64,000 nt of DNA from the NCBI RefSeq assembly GCF_020382885.2, contig NC_058513.1:3921408-3985407 (forward strand), in the 5' to 3' direction. Of this stretch, positions 12,401 through 24,357 are shown piece after piece (the stretch's first letter is position 1; each line of letters begins with the position of its first letter). The position numbers and the translations under genes were made by a program. The notes beneath the pieces were generated by a model, which saw nothing but the letters and a program-made list of their open reading frames with translations, was not told the origin of the DNA and did no database searches. This DNA comes from Scatophagus argus (taxonomy: Eukaryota; Chordata; Actinopteri; Scatophagidae).

Positions 12401-15400
12401 ATGTCATCTACAGGAAAAAAAAGTTCAAACTACTGCAATTTTGCACTGTAAGTGGCTCAAGTAGGACTGGAGCTACAGGTGTGAAACTGCTGGTGCTTCC
12501 TCTATACATTGGCTGAGCCTGGTTTGGGTGCTTAACATCAGTGGCAGTGTGTTATTTCGATCAGCGTCTCAATGACTGAATGCTAACTGCAAAGCTTCCT
12601 TTGTTCTGTCTGTTGACAATCCTGGCTCCTATTGTGGTGTTTCACAGATTATACGATTAATGGCAAGTGGGACCAGAACTTCCTTTTCCCAGGGGGATCA
12701 GGGACACGCAACTTGTCAGCATCGTCTTCACCAATGTCCACTCTGAGCTCAAACTACAGAGGAGCAGGCGGCTCCTTCACCACAGAAACAACCACCACCT
12801 ACTTGTCTGGACCAGGTACGATGGACGCCAACGAGTATATCCAGAGAAGCTCATCCAAATTATCGAGATGTTATTTGTCTTCAACCTTTATCTTTCTCTC
12901 TTCTTGTAGGAAGCTCTCGTAGACAGGACATGATGATTGGAGGAGTACAGACATCAGAAGTCATCATGAGGAAGCGCTCAGAGAACAGAGGTTACACAGA
13001 TGAAAACATCCGTGACTCTATCGTCTTAGGAGATGTTTCAAGCAAGTTCCCAAATATAGGTAAACTTTGGACTTCCTGTAGTAATTTTTATTTATTTCAG
13101 AGTAAATGAACAAGGAATTAGCTCGGTCTTTCTGGTCAAAGACTTTGGAGTGCAGTATTTGAGGAGCCTGGGCAGGTAAACTGCAGGTGCATGACACCAA
13201 TGGCTTGGAGAGCATGGTTGGTGCTGTTGGGTGCACAGCAGGCTTATTCCCACTGACTTTGCAGGAGCTATGCTGACTATCGCTGTTTCTCCCTCCCTCC
13301 CTCTCTTTGTCTCGCCTTTGCTCTGTTCTTACATCTTTCTTTTCTCCGCTTTCTACCTGCCCACCCCCCCTTCTTTCTGTATCTTTCCTCATTACCATCC
13401 CCGCATCCATTTCCTTTGCCCCTGTGCTCAATGCGCCGTCAGGTGGGTTCGGCTACACTGGGACGCAGAGCAGCTCTCAGAGCCAGTTCAGCTACAGCCT
13501 GTCTCAAGGTTCGAGGGCCAGAACCCAGTCTTCAGACGTCCATGAAGCCCTCTATAATCTGGACAGGGTCCTCCAGGGTGAGTCTGTGGCATACAAGCAT
13601 GAAGGCACTGGATGTGTTTGCTTGGTGTAACGCGTAATGGATTCCTCTTCATCGTCATCTTTATTCCTCTTTCTGTGTTTGTGTCGTATTTTGTCTGCCT
13701 CCCTGATCTCCTCTTCCTGCTGTTTTATGTGTCTTAGCCTCCACAAATCATAATATAATCTACAATAATCTACAATAGTCACAATCACTTTCAGAACATG
13801 CCATATGTTTTTAGGTGATCAAAGTTATGTTTGCGTCAAATGATAATTTAGCAATGGCAGGGACTGTTTAGAAAGCCTCTTGTTGCACTCAGGTATGCTG
13901 CAACATCAGACATTGAGCATTAGCTAATCAAAGGCAATGCATTCACATGCTACGTTATCAAGATATTGAAATCAGAACAGTGAAAAATGTGATCAAAAAA
14001 TGTTCAGTTCAGCTCTGGACAGCATTTTAGCACCTTTCAGCTCCTTGTTTTGGTTTCTTGACCTCTCGTTGCGGCTCACAGTTCTCATCAACCAATCAAA
14101 AAAGCTCTGATAAAATCACTACCTGCTCAGCATCAAACAGATGACAATATTAGCACTATTAGCAATTAGCAATGACTACATGGTGAATATAGTGGAGCAT
14201 TTAGCAGCTAAAGATTCACATATCATTCTAAGGAGTTGATGGACACCAAAAAGAGAGTGAATATTGAACTTAAAATTAGGCAGATGGCCAGAAACATGAC
14301 AGCAAATCAATGTTACTGACTGTCATCTGTTTGTAACCTGTTTATCATGATTACCTGTCAAAGGTGTATTTACAGCTTGATCTGCTGTGGCCACTAAATA
14401 TTTAACCAAGTTCTTAAATTTTAGAGCATCCATCCTTTTTGGTGTCTTTTTCACCCTTTATGCTCTTGAGTCTAAAAACAGATCGACCTCACATCCAACT
14501 GTCCACTTAGAAATATCTCTCTTTTGTCACTCATGAGATGCACGACTTAGTCCTGGTGTCCCAGACACCCCCAGCAGACTGGTGTTTTCTGCTCTGGGTC
14601 CCACCGCCCTCAAAGTCAGCTGGCAGGAGCCCCACTGTGAGAGAGACATCCTGGGCTACTGTGTTTTCTACCAGCTGCTCAGCGGAGGTAAACAAACCCT
14701 TTGAGGTCCCGCTCATTGAATTTGTTTTCATCTTTTCTCTAATAAAGAATCCATGTGACGTGTGAATATCATGTGACAGAAATCAATTATGAGACACTAA
14801 TAACAAAAGTGTAATTCCTGGATTCTACTACATGTATATTTTTAACTCATGCATGATACTAAACAGCAATGTATTTTTTTTTTAATTTTGTACTTACTAT
14901 GCTAAGCCACCCATGTCCCCTCCTGTAGGTGAAGTGAAGCGCATTAATGTGACAAACCCAGCCGAGAACTCTGTGATCATCCAGGACCTGCTGCCCAACC
15001 ATTCCTACCTGTTTAAAGTGAAGGCTCAGAGCCAAGAAGGCTGGGGTCCAGAGCGAGAGGGAGTCATCACCATAGAATCCGCTGTTGACCCCAAGAGTCC
15101 CCTCAGCCCCATGCCAGGTACCGGTTCTGTTGATGTATAAGTCACAGACGCAGTGACTTTGTTCTGATGGGGATACACCAGAAGGACAATGTCTCTCTTC
15201 TTATCCTGTGGTCTGTCTCATCTTTCGCTCAAGGCTCACCGTTTACCCTGAGCACCCCCAGTGCCCCGGGCCCCCTGGTCTTCACGGCCTTGAGTCCTGA
15301 TTCGCTGCAGCTCAGCTGGGAGAAACCTCGTCAACCTAACGGAGACATCCTGGGCTATGTAGTCACCTGTGAACAGCTGCATGGTGGAGGTAAGGTTTTC

Positions 15401-16792
15401 AGGAAAGATGAACCACTTCAAAACATTGTAGTTATCTTCTGACCTCTTTCTCGTTTCTTCCAGGAGATGTACGTTCCTTCCAGGTGAACGGCGACAGCGC
15501 TGAGACCAGCCTGACCGTCCCAAACCTGACTGAGAACATTCCCTACAAGTTTAAAGTCCAGGCTCGAACCACGCAGGGCTTTGGTCCTGAGAGGGAGGGC
15601 ATCATCACCATCGAGTCTCAGGACGGAAGTAAGATGAATCCTTCTGACAGAACTTTTGAGCTGAATCAAAGTCCCAATAGTGGCTGCTGAAGACTGAAAT
15701 ATTCATTATGCCTCACAGTGTGAGAGTCAGGATAAACAAAAACCATGCTGAACCATGATATTGTTTTCTCTTAGGGCTGTATTAGTAGCAGGATGATAAC
15801 TGCACAGTGTGTCCCAAAGATTTCACTTGAGAGAGGATCATAGTCCTTTAACAAGAATCTTTATCCCACTGGAGCATAAATGTAAATGCTAATCTTGATA
15901 TTTGGGCCTGAAGGGATGCTTGAGCAAAACTTGTAAAGCATCCTATCAGGAGCATGATGGTGCTCAGTAAATTTCAAGGCTAGAGGAATTTTTGATGTTG
16001 GCACAAGAGAAAACTTATTAATGCATCTCCTGGGGGTCCATGGAAATTTGGCCTTTAGATTTTACCATGTGGTCTAAAAGATATTAAAATGGTTAACCAA
16101 AAAAAACCTCACCAACAACCTTAAGATTCATCTTCTGGTCCATGGACCAGTAATTTAAACAGCGGATGAGAAGAGGCCAGTGTTTTTTGTGACAACTTAG
16201 TGATCCCCTCAGTCGAGAAGACATTTTGCCTCTGTGAAAGGTCAGGGGGCTGCCAAAACCATGAGAAATGATCCCGTGTGTCCCAGGAATATCCATACCC
16301 AAGTTTATCGCACCCCTGCAGATTAAATACAGGCCTTTAACTACGTAATCAAGATACCAGTATTATCTGATATCCTGTTTTCCGTTTCCTGTCACTTTCC
16401 CATCATATTCTAGCATTCTCACATCTGCATTTCTTACCTCCAGTGCCCCCTGCAGGTGCTTTGTCACAGTACAACAGCCAGTCAATGAGGAGGGAAGTTT
16501 TCCACATGCCGACGGAGGTCAGCACACGAACCAACGTCTCCCACACCATGCTCAACGACCCCTTCTTCTCAGGTACAGATCAAGTTTCACTTCTGTTCAC
16601 CTGAAAACAGCGATTATATTTATGTATTAGCACATTGATGCCAATTGCTCCTTTCCAACAGAAGGGATGATGATGACCACACAGCACACTGAGTCCAGCG
16701 GCATGGTGACACGTCAAATCACCAAGGAAGTGGTTCAGAGGAGTGTCATGGGAGGAGCCACCGTCACAAAGAAGATGTTTTATGAATCTTAA
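471..16792 (+). CDS. itgb4: Integrin beta-4, 5' end outside the window
   Basis: Laminin receptor subunit that pairs with integrin alpha-6 and links the basement membrane to keratin in hemidesmosomes. Exons: 471-572, 706-910, 992-1088, 1206-1377, 2130-2393, 2487-2576, 2705-2827, 3015-3182, 3291-3367, 3511-3719, 4283-4386, 4479-4574, 4844-4976, 5112-5237, 5911-6029, 6115-6148, 6258-6452, 6616-6719, 6810-6868, 6974-6997, 7106-7254, 7398-7577, 7736-7884, 8180-8387, 8491-8808, 9010-9182, 9297-9477, 10204-10341, 10431-10613, 10702-10830, 12648-12815, 12910-13059, 13443-13577, 14538-14687, 14929-15117, 15234-15389, 15464-15628, 16444-16572, 16662-16792. The phases join into 1893 codons with no stop before TAA 16790. 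Order: end of PSI, beta-I domain with MIDAS DFSNS (residues 35-350), cysteine-rich EGF repeats (385-610), tail domain, membrane helix (about 660-682) followed by CCWKYCACC, Calx-beta (943-1062), a second Calx-like exon, then two pairs of fibronectin III domains. The long cytoplasmic tail with Calx and FN3 is unique to beta-4. The signal peptide and most of PSI are missing upstream. The acceptor at 14538 is weak but in phase. Confidence 0.97.
6974..6997 (+). CDS. itgb4: itgb4 24-nt microexon
   Basis: The sequence between a TTCTTGCAG acceptor and a GTATCA donor is 24 nt and joins phase 2 to phase 2, giving RMQRNAGKR at the junctions. Human beta-4 has a QPNAGKK stretch at the same place, before the conserved DHTIVDT segment, which supports it as real. 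Confidence 0.85.
8491..8808 (+). CDS. itgb4: itgb4 exon carrying a second Calx-beta-like domain
   Basis: A single 318-nt exon, phase 1 at both ends, encodes 106 residues immediately after the canonical Calx-beta domain. It opens with EPSVMMF, has the alternating beta-strand pattern of Calx-beta (TYTIPVVRT, then a [11 protein letters not shown] strand, then [15 protein letters not shown]) and ends at a TTIVSVTEG strand, matching the ordering in the preceding domain ([40 protein letters not shown]). Human ITGB4, as I remember it, runs from the first Calx-beta domain straight into the linker before the first FN3. Symmetric phase means it can be gained, lost or skipped without a frameshift. Confidence 0.8.
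9577..9720. repeat. Fish dispersed repeat (AAGATAAGATAATCC type) in itgb4 intron
   Basis: The intron 9478-10203 contains three tandem AAGAT units followed by a CCTTTATTAGTCCCA motif and a TGTTACAGCAGCAAA motif. This combination is common in teleost introns as an interspersed, SINE-like or MITE-like repeat (from memory). Ends were not resolved. Confidence 0.6.
11708..11863 (+). CDS. itgb4: itgb4 cassette exon (variable cytoplasmic insert)
   Basis: Inside the 1.8 kb intron 10831-12647 is an open stretch with an AG acceptor (11706-11707) and a GTGAAG donor (11864). It is 156 nt, phase 1 at both ends, so it adds 52 residues in frame. The translation contains [20 protein letters not shown] and a Ser/Thr-Asp/Glu-rich part (TETSSDEAP). 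This resembles the alternatively spliced insert of human beta-4 between the FN3 pairs (GWKF, LDLRRVTW, SSDAEAP), at the same place in the protein. The acceptor has only a modest pyrimidine tract, as expected for a regulated exon. Confidence 0.8.
14020..14440 (+). repeat. Dispersed repeat copy in itgb4 intron
   Basis: The intron 13578-14537 holds an AT-rich segment sharing an exact 19-bp match (14253-14271) with 19780-19798, plus a nearby 'ttacagcttg...ctg...gtggccac' stretch that recurs at about 19935-19970. The reverse complement of 14 of those bases is at 40588-40601. It is noncoding and probably an old interspersed element. Confidence 0.5.
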
Positions 16793-18084
16793 GATTCTTT
16801 CTTTTTTAAGATTCATTAACACCCAAAGGTTGAGCATAATGAGGAGTCACATCTGAGATACTCTTTTAAAAAGAGTCGGCTTCAGAGCACTCGCCCATGA
16901 TCTGTGTATGTTTTTGTGTGTGTGTGTGTGTGAGTGTGTGCGTGTGAGAGAGAGGGAGATTCTGTGACACAGAAAGCTTTCATGTAATGAGTAGATGGAG
17001 AGTTGGCCGCTGTGTCACGTCTGTTACAAACTGTGGCTGCTTTCCTCCACAGATGAGGTTCCTTATCAAATTTACATTTATTTTCACTGTTGTTTCTTAC
17101 ATACTTCACTCCAGTTCCTTTCCAGTAAGTGAATCATTTAGACTTCACTCCCTCTGTCGGGGATCTAATAAGACACACTGGGGCTTTAAATCAGGCCAGC
17201 GCGGATCAGTAATCTGACTGCGGTTCTGTAATCCAAAGTGACCTTTTCCTCCCGTCTCCCATAAGAGTTGGCTTGTCTGTGCGAGGTGTTTTGACAGTTT
17301 CAGCGTAAACCAACCAGTTTTTGACTCTCTCTTGTCTTTTTGAAGTTTACAGGAGATTGGCTTGAAACTGGACATTTTATGAGGTTTGTCATTTTCACCC
17401 AAAGTGGTCTTACGCTGAGTGATCAACAGCATAAAAGTTGTTTGTTTGGGACGTTTGTTCATAGATTTGTATGATATTAAAGTGTGATAACATGTTTTTT
17501 TTTTCAAGCATATTTAATACTTTTTAAGATTTTTACTTAAGCAGACCGACTTTAAATTTAATGCCAAATACAGAGGTATTGTCAAACACAGGTTTGTTGC
17601 TCATTTACACACACCTTTCCTACTGACAAGCAAGGGGCACGACTTCACAGTACAGACAAATGCATTTAACATGTGGTACACACTGCTTCAAGCTGATACT
17701 TTTCATGTTTCCTTACTCTGCAAAGCCATCACAGTTTGCATTGTGGGTAGGCTAACATTTGAGCAAAAAGATCTTAGTATTTTATAGAAATGATTTGTAA
17801 GGACAGAAAGATTGTATTTGCTGCAATGCAACTCCTACTGTTTTTGGCTTCTCATTTTGTTGCTTTGGTAAACATGTTGAGAGGATATTTATGTAAAAAA
17901 AAAACAGCAAAAAAAACAACAAACCCATGTGGGTAAGCGGATGAACTTATCACCGAAAACATTCATCTAAGAATTAATTTACCTTTGATCATATTGTTTA
18001 ATGTATCACTTCCTTTTTTTTAGCATCCTTTCTTTTTTTTTGGTATGTCAACTGTATTGCACTTAATAAAGATTTGAAATAAAT
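16793..18084 (+). other. itgb4: itgb4 3' UTR with poly(A) signals
   Basis: About 1.3 kb of noncoding DNA follows the itgb4 stop. It contains an interrupted (TG)n/(GA)n microsatellite at about 16915-16953 and ends with two AATAAA hexamers (18065-18070 and 18079-18084), 80-100 bp before the opposing poly(A) signal of the next gene. Confidence 0.65.
18065..18084 (+). terminator. Poly(A) signals of itgb4
   Basis: Two AATAAA hexamers 14 nt apart, followed by a T-rich stretch, lie at the end of the only long noncoding tail after the itgb4 stop codon. Confidence 0.6.
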
Positions 18085-18165
18085 TTGCATTACATTTTAA
18101 TTCTACTCTAGATCTAGATGTGTGGCAGCACAGCACAGAAGACAAAACAAATCATTTAGAGTTAA

Positions 18166-18171
18166 TTTATT
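18166..18171 (-). terminator. Poly(A) signal of the SPRY gene
   Basis: TTTATT on the plus strand (AATAAA on minus) lies about 680 bp beyond the minus-strand stop at 18851, facing the itgb4 signals. Confidence 0.5.
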
Positions 18172-18850
18172 GATATCTGGAGAAAAAAAAGCATTGATAT
18201 GTTCGTATCGCACACAAAAAACAAAAACACAGCCGCAAAAACAAGCTCATGCCTGACGAATGTTTGCAGAAAGCTTGAGAAAAAGAAGCGAACAGGGAGA
18301 GAATGAACTCTTTTATTCTTATTATCTCCCTGTGCATGTCGGCAAGCACTGCACTGATGCACATCCTTCCACAGTGTCTTCATGAGCATTTGTGAAGTTC
18401 TGTGTCGTGTGTGTTTTCATATCACTGCAACTCCAGTGTTTGTGTTATGTTTTAACAATGGTTCTTTGTGGACTTTTTTTTTGGATGTCTAAAACGTCTC
18501 AGTCCATATTGGACAGTGTGAGTAAAACCATTCAGCTAAAAACAAAGCTGGTTTTAAGGTTTTGACCTTTTGAGGTTTTGAGCCTTAAAAAATTCCTTAC
18601 AATACAAATAGTCAAATGCTGTATGTCTCTACGAAGGCAGAGTAACGCAAAGTGTAATGCAGAATGATGGAGGTTCTTGTTCCTGATCTCAAAAGGCAAC
18701 CTGAAGAAAGAGTCGGACTTTTAGTCCAAGAACAGTACACAAGACGAAAGACGTCCACATCCACGAATGAATGGACCAGAATAAAAGCACAGACTCTTGG
18801 GTTGCTGAGAATTGGGACTGAGGAGTGGGTCGATATGTGTTTAAAGCAGT

Positions 18851-21800
18851 TCAGGTCCAGAGGCAGGGCCCAGGGCAGAGGCATGGCTGCCTGACATCCG
18901 CAGACCTTATCACCAGGTCTTTGACCACCTCCACAGTCCCAAACACGGGGTAAAGCTCCTCTGTGAACTTGTCGTTGTAGGTGTACAGGTGGGATCGCTT
19001 CTCCACATCGTAGAAAGACAGCTGGCCCTGCTCATAGTCCAGGTACACCCCAACTTTCCTGGGCACCATGATCTGAGACAGCGGAGTGGCGGGCACCGTC
19101 AGGGCTTTCAGATCCGTGCCCCTATCCAGACGGAGGGTCAGGTAGCCCGTATCTGTGTTGAGCGGGCGGAAGCCCTGCCTCACCGCGGATGCCTTGGCCA
19201 CACCGAGCCGCCAGTCCCGCTCGCCCACTTCGACCTCCCAGTAGTGGCGTCCGCTGGTGTAGCACTCCTGGCCCACAGTGCACCACCAGCCATCAAAGCG
19301 TCGCCGGCACCGCGGGATTTCCCGACGCTCCAGGCCACAACGCATGCGCTTCTGATCGCTGGAGATGAGCAGGTCTGGGTTGGCTGAGTCAGAGTCCAGA
19401 GTCACTTCCTCTGTGGAGTTGCAGACCAGCAAGAAAAGATTACAAACTGTAAACTGGTAACAGATCCTAATAAGGAACAGAGGTGATATACATATAGTGT
19501 TCATACCTGCGGCATCGCAAATCCAATTCCACACTGGAAAGAAAAATAGAGACTCTTTAAAGTTGCTATATGAAATATGTTTTACTTTACCAACAGAGCC
19601 CACAGAGAACTATCACTTGTTTATCAGAGCTGTTATGACTCTGATAAACACAGTACACTACCTGTCCAGCACCCAACAGCAGACAGACACAGTTAGCAAC
19701 TCGCAGGTGAACACAGTAGAGCACAAAGAGACAGACATTTCCCTCCTGACTTGGTAGAGACCAAAATCAGAACTAAAACGAGAGTGAATATTGAACTTGC
19801 ATTCATCATCAGCTGAACACAAATGTGACTTCAAGGTAATATTGATCTGTGTCTGCTCTGTGTGCTAATATGCAACTGACTGCTGGCAACTTCGCCATAT
19901 CAACTTCACAGTATAAGGAGTTACTGTTGTGTTTACAGCTTGTTTCTGCTGCCCCCAAGTGGCCAAAAACATCAGTTAAAACAGGTTTAAATAAAATGAA
20001 CTTTTAGGGCAGCAATGAGAAGTCAATCAACAGAAAGTTAATGAATTTGTCACTCAATTATGTCAAACATTAAGAAATTGTGTTATTTATGAAGAAAATA
20101 AATAATAAAAAAAAAAACAATCTATAAATAATAATCTAGTAGGGCTGGAGAATAAATTAATTTATCAAATTATTGACATCTTACCAAACTATTCACTCCT
20201 ATTGCCAATTTACATGCAGAATCCCACATGATTCAACAGATGTTTTACCAGCCAACCAGCTAATTAATTAATCATACCAGAATTAATTATAACGCAATGC
20301 TGTATTAAATAAACTTTACGATCAAGGTAAATACCACAATATATTGTGACATACAGCAGATTTTAGATCCCATCACAAAGTCCTGCGGTAAACGCGTGAC
20401 ACTTGGTTTCACTTCAGGGTAATTAATTTAAGCAAGAGGCAGGATTTCTACTCACCGCTGTGGGGGATGTAGCGGACAGCATCTGAAAGAAGAAAGTGAT
20501 TGCTGGGATTACGACGAGACAATCAAGAGTCTCATTCATCTCCCAAACCACTGCATGCGTTCCTTTCCCCACCCGCACTATCCTTTAATCACACATGGAT
20601 GAGTCATTCTAATGGAAACAAGTTTCACCCCCACTGAAGATGCTGATGAAGTCGATAATGACACTGTACGCACGCATGTTGTTCCAGCTAACGGCAATTC
20701 ACACATTAAAGATTATTCTCATCATCTTGAAAGCTGACTGACTTTTATATCATTTGTTTTGTTTTGTTTTTTTAAGGTGGGGCTTTGTTCATTGATCTTT
20801 ATCTTTAACACTTTCCTAAGTTAACAATAGAAGAGAAACTTCAGATGCACTCACCGATCTTCTGGCTTCTCTGCTTTCTCACCAGCCATTGCTTCGTCAC
20901 GTCCTCCTAAACACACACAAAGCAGGCCAAGGTGAGTTTAACGATGAGATGAAGAGATTAGTTGGGTGTCATGCAGCACACGCTGTACGCATACATAAGG
21001 CTTCACACCGTATACACTCCCGAATTAACAGCATCATGCAAAGCTATCACCCTTTCAATCCTTTCAAGTCAGTGGGCTTTCTGCTCGTCTTATCACTGGT
21101 GACAGACTCAAGGAGAGAAAAACAAACATCAACACACATCAACACAATTGAATCAGGCAGATTAGTGACAGACAAGCAGACCTTGACGGGACTGTCAGCA
21201 TTCAGCACGGCCAGCATGACGAGCTCCATGGCTGGGAGCAGGTTGGGCAGACGGCCCCTCTTCCACTGGAACTCCAGGTCGTCTAGCATCATGAGCACAG
21301 GCTCGCCCGGCCAGACGGTGGGCTGGAAGGAACGGATCACAAACAGTGGCTGGTGTTACCCAGTGAAGTGTTTAACTTGTGATCATAGCAACAGCACAGC
21401 TCTGAGTATGATGGGATGATGGACAAGGGCAGGGTTTAGCTTAATCATCTTTATCACATGCAAGGAGGGAACTGGGTCAGACTTTAATCACCCAGAAGAA
21501 AAAGCTGGCACACATTATCCTCAATGTCCATCACCACCATGAACTCACCTGAGGTCTGCTTTTGATCTCCCGTGTCCAGTCCATGATGACTCTTTTGTGG
21601 GGCCCCATGTCGTACTCCCCCCCTGCCTCCAGCATGCAGAGGAGGTGCCCCTTCCAGTCCTTCTTCTCTGGTTTCTCACACTGGTAGTCAGACTGAATCA
21701 ATCTTGGCTGAACAAGAAACAGAAACATTTTAGAAACTAAACAATACACAGGAAAATAACCAGGAGATTAATCAATAATGAAAAGAATGCGAATTTCTAC

Positions 21801-22371
21801 ACTGGAACAAAAGCAGAACATCCACAAAGCATGCAGCTGATCACATTATTGGTGACACAGACAGCATCGGTGGTAGACCTGATGTACCTGTACTTTCTTC
21901 TCCAGCACAGCAGCCCATTCTATGATGAAATCCCGACACACACTGGCCGGCCAGATGTCCTCACTTGTCCAGATGTGGCTGAGGATGTTTGACCTCTAGG
22001 GTGCAATACAAATAAGATGGATGAGATAAATTGCAGACGCGTGTTCGTCTGTGACAGAAAGCAAGGATGGAAGAGAAGAGCTTACCTGGCAAATTTTGTT
22101 GAGTTCTCGAGCCAATTCCATGATAAATAACTGACTCTCCACCAGCGGCTCCTTCTTTTCAAGTTTTACCCGCTTACGAGACTCCTGGATCAAAGAAACA
22201 GAAGATAAAAACGGAAAAAAATTAGACTTGATGCACATTTTCAAGCAAAAAAACAACTTGAACTTGCAGAAAATGTTGTGCTATCAGAAGAGAACAGTGC
22301 ATCCATACCTTGAGTCGGATCTTGAGCTTTTTGGCCGGCTCGATAAGGAACTGCAGGCAGTCCTTCATCAT
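18851..22371 (-). CDS. B30.2/PRY-SPRY protein without RING or B-box, 411 aa
   Basis: I do not recognise a named orthologue. Minus-strand exons, 5' to 3': 22309-22371, 22086-22184, 21888-21995, 21549-21707, 21182-21322, 20855-20906, 20456-20482, 19507-19533, 18851-19410 (stop 18851-18853). All have consensus splice sites and the phases sum to 411 residues. The C-terminal 185 residues form a PRY-SPRY domain: VTLDSDSANP, HYWEVEVGERDWRLGVA, KVGVYLDYEQGQLSFYD, ELYPVF. This fold binds protein partners and is the target-recognition part of TRIMs and butyrophilins. The N-terminal 225 residues are mostly helical, charged and Trp-containing (HIWTSEDIWPAS, GEYDMGPHKRVIMDW); I see no zinc ligands, signal peptide or membrane segment. 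The start is the first of two adjacent ATGs in the first coding exon, but that exon (acceptor at 22400) is open upstream, and a donor at 24300 joins in phase, so an N-terminal extension from 24357 is possible. Confidence 0.8.
19590..19985. repeat. Dispersed repeat copy in SPRY-gene intron
   Basis: The intron 19534-20455 shares 19 exact bases (19780-19798) and several looser blocks with 14020-14440, and 14 of those bases in reverse orientation with 40588-40601. Noncoding. Confidence 0.45.
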
Positions 22372-22400
22372 GCTGGCAGCCGGAGAGTGTGGGAGATGCC

Positions 22401-24357
22401 CTGTGGTACAATAATAAAAAGCTTTAGGACGCTGGCACTCACTCTGTCAAGAGCTGGAGCCGTAGAGCAGCTGACTGGGCTCCAGTGGCCCACAAAACTC
22501 GATGAGAGAGCAGAAATCTGTAATTTATGAGAGGTGGTGGCAAAAGGTATGTATGTGTGTGTAGAGAGAGAAAAAGCACTGCAGAACTTTGATCACAGCT
22601 CTGCAAAGGAAGTCCACCGAGGGCTCATTATTAGGCACTCTGAGCTATCATTAGGTGAGGAGGAGGAGGGAAAAGAGGACCCACACATTGGCAGAAGAGT
22701 GAAAGTAGAGAACCCACCCACTCAACACACACACACAGCCACAAAGTGAGCGTCAAGGCAATGTAGAAACAATGTAGAAGCAGGCAAAAAAAAAATATTG
22801 CACAGTAACAGGATTTCCTGGTGTGTGTGGGTCGATGCATCTCGATCAAATTGGAAATTTATTCCCAAGGAGATCTGAGACAGCACCGCAGAGCAGTTTT
22901 AAAACACTGCGGAGGGAGCGGGGGAACATTGGACCAGTTTGCTGTTGATTCAGCAGTCCGCCCCTGCACGCCAGTTTGATGCAATGAGGGGATTTGGTGT
23001 TCTTTCTGTGGTGTACGAGTGTCAGCTGAGCCAAAGGATGCTGGTATTGACTTTCCACTGACTGGACAACATATGTGATACTGGGAGTTTGTGGACTTTA
23101 GACAGGTGAAATATATCTACCTGAAGGTCATGACTGAAAGTTTACCTCTTAGTGAGCAAAAGCAGCTCGATCTGTGAGGACAGATGATAAATAAGTGAAT
23201 CTTTTATTCTACAACATGACAAATCATTATTGAAGATATTTTCCCAATGATGATGATGATCACTAAGTATGACTTGGAAAAAGCACAAAGCGGTGAGCCA
23301 CGGCACACAGCTCAATAAGCTGTACGGGTGTTCTATGTTAACTTTAACACACTGAGGCCATGATGCATACAGGAAAGGAAGAGGATATGGAAGAAAAGTG
23401 CCACTGAGCCTGTTAAATGATTAATTAGATACATTATTTCATAATTTGAAATACATGTCAGAGTAAATAAGCAGGGGAAATACACCACTGCATGACTTGT
23501 CAAACCGTGGGAGAAAAGTGTGGTGAGACAGAGGGTTTATTTTTGGCAGCGGAGGCAGAGGGTGTAGGTGGCAGAGGAGCTGTGTGTGGCGGAGAAGAGC
23601 TGGAAGATTAGAGGAAAGCCAGGATTATCACCGGTGCCATTGCTGTTCAGACCCAGGTAGTGACTTTCTATATCGGGACTGCCAGACAAACCTCTGCCTG
23701 TCAGCATCAAAACACATCGACCACGGCAGCTACACCGTAACACAACATAACAGGAGATAGATTGTTTTTATAACAGAAAGAGCGCTGATAATGTCCAAAT
23801 CATTTTGGGGCTTATTCTCTGTCTGCCGTTGTTATAATGTAGCATTTTGAAATGCTATGAATGAAAATTAACAAATAAACTGCCCTCGTGCGCATGCAGG
23901 TTATGTTTTTCTAAAAATGAACAACAATCACTATCAGGCAGGCAAATTATTTCCTGACGCTCTGCAGAGGCACAGTTCAACCGATTCTCTCCGTTAAAAT
24001 TCAGGTTTTACGGGGGGAAAAAATTCAAGTCTGACCTTGTTACGGTAGAATTTTCCTTTCCGCAGCTAACTTTGCGCAGATCCCTTGTGATGCTTTCGCC
24101 AAACTCGGACTCATTTAGTACTCGACGGTCAATCAGAGATGCACCGCTTCCTCTACTCTTCAACTGCGGCACGAGACTGAGAGCTCGCGCTCTAATCTGC
24201 CGCCACTGAGCAGCAGTTTGAAGGAAGAGCCGCACGAGGTCGCCATAGCCTCGCTGAAACGGGGGAGACCGCAGACCTCTACTCCCCTCGTCCTCTCACC
24301 TCTGGTTTGTTTAAACACCGCTACACGGTAATGGAAAACTGCAAGTATCCAGTACAT
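22401..24357 (-). other. Upstream region and probable 5' exon of the SPRY gene
   Basis: No RING, B-box or other recognisable coding exon is seen here. A good minus-strand donor (AGAG|GTGAGA) at 24300/24299 would join the acceptor at 22400, making 24300 to at least 24357 the likely first exon. It is either 5' UTR or a 20-residue in-frame extension beginning MYWILAVF. I favour UTR. Confidence 0.4.

Noticed and set aside
18989-19387. Open frame of 132 codons on the plus strand
   Set aside because: Antisense to the GC-rich PRY-SPRY exon; the minus-strand frame has the family motifs.
24300-24357. N-terminal extension MYWILAVF... of the SPRY gene
   Set aside because: The phase fits, but agreement by chance is one in three and the sequence looks like 5' UTR. 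Not added to the CDS.
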